DNA of 64,000 nucleotides from CF-46 sp963760735 (GTDB lineage: Bacteria > Chloroflexota > Limnocylindria > Limnocylindrales > CSP1-4). Location of the stretch: the NCBI GenBank assembly GCA_963760735.1, contig CAVXEB010000007.1, positions 248,001 to 312,000 of the forward strand, read 5' to 3'. Shown here one piece after another: positions 58,508 through 64,000 of the stretch. Numbering within the stretch: position 1 is the stretch's first letter; each line of letters starts with the position of its first letter. Under the pieces are notes generated by a model that saw only the letters and a program-made list of their open reading frames with translations, searched no databases and was not told the origin of the DNA. A program made the translations under genes and the position numbers.

Positions 58508-59953
58508 ATGACCGACCACCAGCCCCGCACGATCGTCGACAAGATCTGGGACGACCACGTCGTCGGCCAGGACGAGGGCGCACCGGCGATCCTCGCGGTC
58601 GACCTCCACCTCGTCCACGAGGTCACGTCGCCACAGGCGTTCAGCGGGCTCCGGGCGCGTGGGCTGACGGTCCGCCATCCGGACCGGACCGTGGCGACGG
58701 CGGACCACTCCACGCCGACGCACGCGCGGTCGCTGCCGATGGCCGATCCGATGGCCGCGGCGCAGGTCGCCCAGCTCGAGACGAACTGCCGGGAGTTCGG
58801 CATCCCCCTCCACGGGCTCGGCTCGCCGGACCAGGGGATCGTCCACGTCATCGGGCCGCAGCTGGGCCTGACGCAACCGGGGATGACGATCGTCTGCGGC
58901 GACTCGCACACCGCAACCCATGGCGCGTTCGGCGCCCTCGCGTTCGGGATCGGGACGAGCGAGGTGGAGATGGTCCTCGCGACCCAGACGCTCCTCCAGC
59001 GTCGGCCGAAGACCTACGAGGTCCGCGTCGACGGACGCCTCGACCCGGGCGTCAGCAGCAAGGACATCATCCTCAGCCTCATCGCCCGGATCGGCGTCGG
59101 TGGCGGGACCGGCCATGTGTTCGAGTACACCGGCGATGCCATCCGCGCCCTGACGATGGAGCAGCGGATGACGATCTGCAACATGTCGATCGAGGGCGGC
59201 GCGCGGGCCGGCCTGATCGCCCCGGACGACGCGACGTTCGAGTACGTCGCCGGCCGCCGGCATGCGCCGCAGGGCGCCGCGTGGGACGCGGCCGTCGAGG
59301 CCTGGCGCAGGCTGCCGAGCGACGACGGCGCGACCTACGACCGGTCCATCTCGATCGACGCGGCCGTCCTCGAGCCGATGGTCACCTACGGCACGAACCC
59401 GGGCATGGGCATCCCGATCACCTCGCGGGTACCGTCGCCGGACGACCAGGGCGATCCGTCGTCGCGGCGTGCGCTCGAGCGCGCCCTCGAGTACATGGAC
59501 CTCCGGCCCGGTCAGCCGATCCTCGGCCAGAAGGTCGACGTCGTCTTCGTCGGGTCGTGCACGAACGGCCGGATCAGCGACCTCCGCCTCGCCGCCGAGG
59601 TCCTCCGTGACCGGAAGGTCGCCGAGGGCGTCCGGATGATGATCGTGCCCGGCTCGGACGAGGTGAAGCGCGAGGCCGAGCGCGAGGGCCTCAACGACGT
59701 CTTCCGCGCCGCCGGTGCGGAATGGCGCGAGGCGGGCTGCTCGATGTGCATCGCGATGAACGGCGACCAGCTCTCGCCGGGTCAGTACGCGATCAGCACC
59801 TCGAACCGGAACTTCGAGGGTCGCCAGGGCAAGGGCGGCCGGACGTTCCTCGCCTCGCCGCTCACCGCCGCGGCCTCGGCGATCCGCGGCGAGGTCACCG
59901 ATCCGCGGACCCTGCCCGGCATCGAAACCCTCGCGGCCGTCGGGGGACGCTGA
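58508..59953 (+). CDS. leuC: 3-isopropylmalate dehydratase large subunit
   Basis: 481 residues, ATG start. Aconitase-family enzyme: TIVDKIWDDHVVGQ, DLHLVHEVTSPQAFSGL, VCGDSHTATHGAFGALAFGI, FVGSCTNGRISDLRLAAE and AGCSMCIAMNGDQLSPGQ. The three Cys that bind the 4Fe-4S cluster are in GSCTNG and CSMC. It isomerises 2- to 3-isopropylmalate and, in the CimA route, citramalate. A TAGCCT -10-like box lies at 58465-58470. leuD begins one base after its stop. Confidence 0.96.
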   Translation: MTDHQPRTIVDKIWDDHVVGQDEGAPAILAVDLHLVHEVTSPQAFSGLRARGLTVRHPDRTVATADHSTPTHARSLPMADPMAAAQVAQLETNCREFGIPLHGLGSPDQGIVHVIGPQLGLTQPGMTIVCGDSHTATHGAFGALAFGIGTSEVEMVLATQTLLQRRPKTYEVRVDGRLDPGVSSKDIILSLIARIGVGGGTGHVFEYTGDAIRALTMEQRMTICNMSIEGGARAGLIAPDDATFEYVAGRRHAPQGAAWDAAVEAWRRLPSDDGATYDRSISIDAAVLEPMVTYGTNPGMGIPITSRVPSPDDQGDPSSRRALERALEYMDLRPGQPILGQKVDVVFVGSCTNGRISDLRLAAEVLRDRKVAEGVRMMIVPGSDEVKREAEREGLNDVFRAAGAEWREAGCSMCIAMNGDQLSPGQYAISTSNRNFEGRQGKGGRTFLASPLTAAASAIRGEVTDPRTLPGIETLAAVGGR

Positions 59954-59954
59954 G

Positions 59955-60737
59955 ATGCCCGAGCCGTTCCGGACGTTCACGAGCGCGGTGATCCCGCTGC
60001 CGGCGGAGAACGTCGACACGGATCAGATCGTTCCTGCGCGCTATCTCAAGGTCACCACGAAGGACGGCCTCCGCGACGCCCTGTTCCACGATTGGCGCTA
60101 CGACGAGGACGGCGGGCTCAGGGAGCCCCTGTTCGTCATGGATCGGGTCGCGATGCTCGACCGCCAGATCCTGCTCGTGGGCGACAACTTCGGGACCGGC
60201 TCGTCGCGCGAGCACGCGCCGTGGGCGCTCACCGCGTGGGGGATCCGGGCGATCCTGGCGACGTCGTTCGCCGACATCTTCCGGAACAACGCGTTGAAGA
60301 ACGGGCTGCTGCCGATCGTCGTGGAGGAGGACGAGCATCGCCATCTCCTCGAGCTGGTGGAGGCAAACCCGGCCGTCGAGCTGACCGTCGACCTGGAGGC
60401 CCAGGCCGTCCACCTGCCGGGCGACGAGGACCTCCCGTTCGAGGTCGATCCGTTCGCGCGGATGATGCTGCTCGCCGGGACCGACGAGATGGGCTACCTC
60501 CTGGGCGAGCTGCCCGGCGATCGAGGCGTGGGAAGCCGGTCGAACGGCCCGCGTCGACACCCGCGTCGGAGCCGGCTGACCCGCGACTCGCCCCTCGTGG
60601 CTCGGCTGGACGAGAACCGGACAGACGGCGCCGATCAGCGGCCCGGGCCCGCGCCGACGATGCAGAGCCCACAGCCGAGGTGCGGCGCGGTGGCATGCAT
60701 CCGGTGGACCGCGGCCTGGCGGCGCATGTTCCGGTAG
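59955..60737 (+). CDS. leuD: 3-isopropylmalate dehydratase small subunit with C-terminal frameshift
   Basis: The first 186 or so residues are a normal LeuD: FTSAVIPLPAENVDTDQIVP, ARYLK, LLVGDNFGTGSSREHAPWAL and SFADIFRNNALKNGLLPI. After MGYLLGELP the frame changes to Arg/Pro-rich sequence that runs 75 more codons to 60737. In the next frame, beginning at the ccc at 60513-60515, the expected ending reads AIEAWEAGRTARVDTR and stops at 60577-60579. One C too many explains this, so the intended protein is about 207 residues (59955-60579). Either a real mutation giving an altered tail, or a sequencing error. The catalytic part is intact. It forms the heterodimer with LeuC. Confidence 0.9.
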   Translation: MPEPFRTFTSAVIPLPAENVDTDQIVPARYLKVTTKDGLRDALFHDWRYDEDGGLREPLFVMDRVAMLDRQILLVGDNFGTGSSREHAPWALTAWGIRAILATSFADIFRNNALKNGLLPIVVEEDEHRHLLELVEANPAVELTVDLEAQAVHLPGDEDLPFEVDPFARMMLLAGTDEMGYLLGELPGDRGVGSRSNGPRRHPRRSRLTRDSPLVARLDENRTDGADQRPGPAPTMQSPQPRCGAVACIRWTAAWRRMFR

Positions 60738-60763
60738 GGCGAGCGGCGGTGGGTTCGAGACAT
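60635..60763 (-). CDS. possible small basic protein (42 residues)
   Basis: ATG 60763 with GAAGGA ending 8 bases upstream and a -10-like TAGGGT at 60804-60799. Sequence is very Arg/His-rich at the start (MSRTHRRSPYRNMRRQAAVH) and ends APHLGCGLCIVGAGPGR, with a CGLC pair. It overlaps only the spurious LeuD tail, so it becomes intergenic if leuD ends at 60579. No family recognised. Evidence is the ribosome site and position only. Confidence 0.3.
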   Translation of the reverse strand: MSRTHRRSPYRNMRRQAAVHRMHATAPHLGCGLCIVGAGPGR

Positions 60764-60808
60764 CGTGCGGGTCCTTCGTCGGGTGAAGGCGCCCGCCGAC
60801 CCTACGAT

Positions 60809-60825
60809 CCCGGCCGACGGCCGGG
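60809..60825 (+). terminator. hairpin downstream of leuD
   Basis: 7-bp stem cccggcc/ggccggg with GAC loop, no T-run. It may end the leuCD transcript before the protease gene. Confidence 0.4.
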
Positions 60826-60950
60826 CGCCGGCGCACGACCACTGACCGGCTGGACGGACGACGACGCGACACGCGCTGACGATCAGCTGGCCGCGCCCGG
60901 ACCGGCGGGCCCGTCCGGCGCCGGAGCGAGTCGGCGATACTTTGCGCCAG

Positions 60951-62129
60951 GTGAACTTCTTCGACCTCCTGATCGTCGTCCTCGTCGTCCTCGCGATCCT
61001 CATCGGGATCGGTTCCGGTGCCCTTCCCCAGCTCGGCGGCCTGATCGGCGCGTTCACCGGTGGGGCCATCGCGATCCTTGCGCTGCCATGGGTCGAGCCG
61101 CTGATCGAGAAGGTCCCGCCGGCCCTCCGGGCGATCGTCGTCCTCGCCGGGATGCTGCTCGTCGTCGGCGCCGGCGAAGCGGTCGGCTCGGCGATCGGGC
61201 GGATGGCCGCCTTCCGCCTGCGGGGCAGCCCGCTCGGCACGGTCGATCGCGCCTTCGGCGGCCTCGTCGGCGGAGCCCAGGCCCTGCTCGTCGTGTGGCT
61301 GATCGGCGGCCTGCTCGCGGCCGGGCCGATGCGGTCGCTCGCCTCCCAGGCCCAGACGTCGATCGTCGTCCGCGGCCTCAACAGCGTCCTGCCGGCGCCC
61401 ACGGAGATCGCCGTCGAGCTCGGCCGGCTCCTCGACGACACCGGGATCCCCGACCTGTTCGTCGGTCTCGAGCCGCTGCCCGCCCCGCCGGTGGCCCAGC
61501 CGGGTGACCCCGCCGCCGAGGCGATCGCCCGGGTCGCCCGGGCAAGCACGATGCGGGTGTCCGCCCTGACCTGCGAGTTCACCTCATCCGGGACCGGCTT
61601 CGCGATCGCCCCCCAGTACGTCGTCACGAACGCCCACGTCGTGGCGGGCGCCCGGACGATCCGCGTGACGAGCCCCGACGGCGGCCCGTTCGACGCCATC
61701 CCTGTCTTCGATGATCCGGAGCTCGACGTCGCGCTGCTGTGGGTGCCGGACATCCGGGCGAACCCGCTCCGCCTCGCCGCCGCCGATCCCGTCCGGGGCG
61801 CAATCGGGGCCACGCTCGGCTATCCGCACGGCGGGTCGCTTGCGGTGTCGCCGGCGGCCGTCGCGGGCTCGTATGTCGCCCAGGGCCGCGACATCTACGG
61901 CGAGCAGCGCGTCAGTCGCAAGATCCTCGAGCTGCGGGCGGAGGTCGACCAGGGCGACAGCGGCGGGCCGCTGATCCTCAGCGACGGCACCGTCGGCGGC
62001 GTGGTGTTCGCCGAGGCCCGGACCGACGACTCCGTCGGCTACGCGCTGACGCCGACGGCGGTCGCCCGCGCCGTCGCGCCGTCGATCGGGCGGACTGGAG
62101 CGGTCGAGACGGGGGCATGCATCCGATGA
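60951..62129 (+). CDS. CvpA-like membrane-anchored trypsin-like serine protease (MarP-like)
   Basis: 392 residues from GTG 60951 (MNFFDLLIVVLVVLAILIGI matches CvpA starts); TTG 60942 is the longer option. Four membrane helices of the colicin V production type (about 5-125) are followed by a chymotrypsin-fold domain (about 195-385). Catalytic triad: His in VTNAHVV (about H229), Asp in DDPELDVALL (about D259), Ser in VDQGDSGGPL (about S337). A Cys before the protease core and one at the very end (GACIR) sit where mycobacterial MarP has its regulatory disulfide. Known relatives protect against acid or oxidative stress by cleaving cell-wall enzymes. A -10-like GATACT (60936-60941) suggests a leaderless mRNA starting at or next to the GTG. 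Confidence 0.88.
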   Translation: MNFFDLLIVVLVVLAILIGIGSGALPQLGGLIGAFTGGAIAILALPWVEPLIEKVPPALRAIVVLAGMLLVVGAGEAVGSAIGRMAAFRLRGSPLGTVDRAFGGLVGGAQALLVVWLIGGLLAAGPMRSLASQAQTSIVVRGLNSVLPAPTEIAVELGRLLDDTGIPDLFVGLEPLPAPPVAQPGDPAAEAIARVARASTMRVSALTCEFTSSGTGFAIAPQYVVTNAHVVAGARTIRVTSPDGGPFDAIPVFDDPELDVALLWVPDIRANPLRLAAADPVRGAIGATLGYPHGGSLAVSPAAVAGSYVAQGRDIYGEQRVSRKILELRAEVDQGDSGGPLILSDGTVGGVVFAEARTDDSVGYALTPTAVARAVAPSIGRTGAVETGACIR

Positions 62130-62140
62130 GGAGCGAACCG

Positions 62141-63865
62141 ATGGAGCCCGACGAGACGAACCGGACGGCCGCCGACGAGGGCTCCCGGCTGGCGGCGCTC
62201 GCCGCCCACGCCTGGGACCAGCAGATGGAGGCGCACCCGGTCTTCGCGACGGCGCTCGGCGACCGCCGCTTCGACGACCGTCTCCGGCCGAACGGCCCGG
62301 GAGCCGGCGAGGCGCACGCGGAGCGGCTCGACGCCCTGGCCCGGCGGACGGCGGCGATCGACCCGGTCGGGCTGTCCGCGGCCGATCGGGTGACGCGCGA
62401 CGCGCTCGCCGACTTCCTGGCCGCGGAGCTCGACATCGTCGATGCCGGGCTCGACGCGTGGTCCGTCGACCCCCTCGACGGCCCGCAGGTCGACTTCCTG
62501 AACATCCCCTCCTTCCAGCCCGTTCGCGACCTCGCGGAGGCTCGGGCACTTGTCGAGCGGTGGCGGGCGATGGGTCCGTGGATCGACAACCTCGTCGCGA
62601 CGTCACGCGAGGCCCTCGCCCGCGGCATCGGCGCTCCGGCGGCGAACGTCCGGGGCGTCGTCGCGGAGCTCGACGACCTCCTCGCCCGTCCCGACGAGGA
62701 GTGGCCGCTCGAGGAGCCGGCACGCGACCTGCCGGACTCGCTGGCGGCCGATGAGCAGGACACGATCGCCCGCGACATCGCGGACGCGGTCGCAGGCGGG
62801 ATCCGGCCGGCCTTCGTCCGCTACCGATCGTTCCTGACCGACGAGCTCGGGCCCCGGGCGCGCGGCGACGATCGACCCGGCCTCGCCTCGGTCCCGGGCG
62901 GCAACGAGGCCTACGCCCGGCTCGTCCGGGCCCACACGACCCTCGACCTCACGCCCGACGCGATCCACCGGATCGGCCTCGACGAGACCGCCCGGATCGA
63001 CGCGGAGTTCTCGGCGCTCGGCGGCCGTCTCCTCGGGACGGACGATCGGCATGCGGTCATCGCCCGTCTGCGCTCCGATCCGGCGCTCCATTTCGATGAC
63101 CCGGCGGAGGTCTTCGCGGTCGCCGAGGCCTCGCTGGCCCGTGCCGACGCCGCGATCCCGGACTGGTTCGGCCGCCTCCCGAAGGCGCCGTGTGTCGTCG
63201 TCGAGATGGGCGACCACGAGGCCCGCCACTCGACGATCGCCTACTACCGCGAGCCGGCCGCGGACGGCAGCCGGCCGGGCAGCTACTACATCAACACCAG
63301 CGAGCCGCGGACCCGGCCCCGCTACGAGGCCGAGGTCCTGGCATTCCACGAGGCCGTTCCGGGCCACCACCTCCAGCTCGCGATCGCCCAGGAGCTCGAT
63401 GGGCTGCCGGCCTTCCGCCGCCTCGCAGGGACGACCGCGTTCATCGAGGGCTGGGGCCTGTACAGCGAGCGCCTGTCCGAGGAGATGGGCCTCCTGACCG
63501 GCGACATGGACCGGTTCGGGATCCTGTCCTTCGACGCGTGGCGGGCCTGCCGCCTCGTCGTCGACACCGGGCTCCACGCGATGGGCTGGAGCCGCGATGC
63601 GGCGATCGGGTTCATGGTCGACCACACCGCGCTCGCCGAGAACAACATCGCCAACGAGGTCGATCGCTACCTCGCGATGCCGGGCCAGGCCCTCGCCTAC
63701 AAGCTGGGGCAGCTGGAGATCCTGCGGCTGCGGGAGCGCGCCCGGGCCGCGCTGGGAGGCGGGTTCGACATCCGCGCGTTCCACGACGTCGTGCTCGGCC
63801 ACGGCGCGCCCGGGCTGCGCACGATGCGCGGGATCGTGGAGGCCTGGATCGACCGCAGGGCCTGA
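62141..63865 (+). CDS. DUF885 family zinc metallopeptidase-like protein
   Basis: 574 residues. I choose ATG 62141 because GAGGAG (62128-62133) lies 7 bases upstream; ATG 62126, overlapping the protease stop, is also possible. Mostly helical. The metal site is in LAFHEAVPGHHLQLAI, the HExxxGHH form typical of DUF885, with a downstream Glu in FIEGWGLYSERL as probable third ligand. PGSYYINTSEPRTR and AYKLGQLEILRLRERARAAL are further family markers. No signal peptide, so a cytoplasmic peptidase or carboxypeptidase-like enzyme is expected. Co-transcribed with the membrane protease. Substrate unknown. Confidence 0.9.
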   Translation: MEPDETNRTAADEGSRLAALAAHAWDQQMEAHPVFATALGDRRFDDRLRPNGPGAGEAHAERLDALARRTAAIDPVGLSAADRVTRDALADFLAAELDIVDAGLDAWSVDPLDGPQVDFLNIPSFQPVRDLAEARALVERWRAMGPWIDNLVATSREALARGIGAPAANVRGVVAELDDLLARPDEEWPLEEPARDLPDSLAADEQDTIARDIADAVAGGIRPAFVRYRSFLTDELGPRARGDDRPGLASVPGGNEAYARLVRAHTTLDLTPDAIHRIGLDETARIDAEFSALGGRLLGTDDRHAVIARLRSDPALHFDDPAEVFAVAEASLARADAAIPDWFGRLPKAPCVVVEMGDHEARHSTIAYYREPAADGSRPGSYYINTSEPRTRPRYEAEVLAFHEAVPGHHLQLAIAQELDGLPAFRRLAGTTAFIEGWGLYSERLSEEMGLLTGDMDRFGILSFDAWRACRLVVDTGLHAMGWSRDAAIGFMVDHTALAENNIANEVDRYLAMPGQALAYKLGQLEILRLRERARAALGGGFDIRAFHDVVLGHGAPGLRTMRGIVEAWIDRRA

Positions 63866-63877
63866 CCGCAGCCGGCG

Positions 63878-64000
63878 TCAGTGGGGGACGTCGGGCTCCA
63901 GGTCGCGGAGCATCACCGCCATCGACTCCAGCACGCTCATCCGGATCGACGGGTACTGGTCCATCAGCTGGTGGAACTCGCGATGGCCCACGACGAGGAG
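63878..64000 (-). CDS. C-terminal fragment, probable cyclic-nucleotide-binding-domain protein
   Basis: Only the last 40 residues and the TGA (63880-63878) are inside the window; the gene continues beyond 64000. LLVVGHREFHQLMDQYPSIR followed by MSVLESMAVMLRDLEPD resembles the end of the Crp/Fnr-type cNMP-binding beta-barrel and its C-helix, as in single-domain regulators. The call rests on this short piece only. Confidence 0.5.
   Translation of the reverse strand, partial: LLVVGHREFHQLMDQYPSIRMSVLESMAVMLRDLEPDVPH

Overview
The window is about 70% GC, densely packed, and uses ATG, GTG and TTG starts with GGAGG-type ribosome binding sites. Many neighbours are coupled through ATGA, GTGA or TGATG overlaps. 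Several features point to a high-GC Chloroflexota bacterium (Limnocylindria-like), with an actinobacterium as the main alternative: two DUF5317 proteins, an MscL with a zinc-ribbon tail, a SipW/TasA-type surface locus, CimA, and no outer-membrane polysaccharide export genes. This assignment is inferred from gene content only.

Layout. (1) 1-4861: three tandem right-handed beta-helix surface-protein genes. The first two share a duplicated 5' leader, and the second is frameshifted. (2) 4889-24062: a Wzx/Wzy-type exopolysaccharide cluster in several transcription blocks. It holds glycosyltransferases, a DegT aminotransferase, a deacetylase-like protein, a VanZ-like protein, a flippase, a polymerase/ligase, an acyltransferase, an epimerase, a chain-length protein, a GT-C enzyme and the initiating phosphoglycosyl transferase. 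An ATP-grasp/HAD pair closes it. (3) 24075-31803: a very large secreted sugar-dehydrogenase-like protein whose C-terminal third is an almost perfect 1,131-bp repeat, then a secreted FN3 protein, a SipW-type signal peptidase and a TasA/CalY-like protein. (4) 32064-44544: an acyl-CoA operon (dehydrogenase, ADP-forming CoA ligase, crotonase), aldehyde dehydrogenase, PPK2, a HerA-like ATPase, MscL, prephenate dehydratase and a membrane-fused ABC1/UbiB kinase. (5) 44667-53908: the branched-chain amino-acid operon ilvB-ilvN-ilvC-leuA-leuB-cimA plus a free-standing LeuA regulatory-domain protein. It is preceded by a promoter, a Leu-rich leader ORF and an intrinsic terminator, which together look like an attenuator. 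(6) 54016-58421: a cyclic-di-GMP island. A c-di-GMP-I riboswitch precedes two translationally coupled 30-34 residue membrane peptides, next to a DUF5317 protein, a GGDEF-EAL protein and a second DUF5317 protein. (7) 58508-64000: leuC and a frameshifted leuD, a CvpA-type membrane serine protease, a DUF885 metallopeptidase, and the 3' end of a probable cyclic-nucleotide-binding protein.

The best candidate for something undescribed is region 6. It pairs two tiny membrane peptides sharing an Arg-Trp C-terminal motif with a recognisable second-messenger riboswitch, beside a gene that makes or degrades that messenger. The ilv attenuator is the second clear regulatory find. Two single-base frameshifts at short C or G runs (beta-helix copy 2 and leuD) could be real mutations or sequencing errors.
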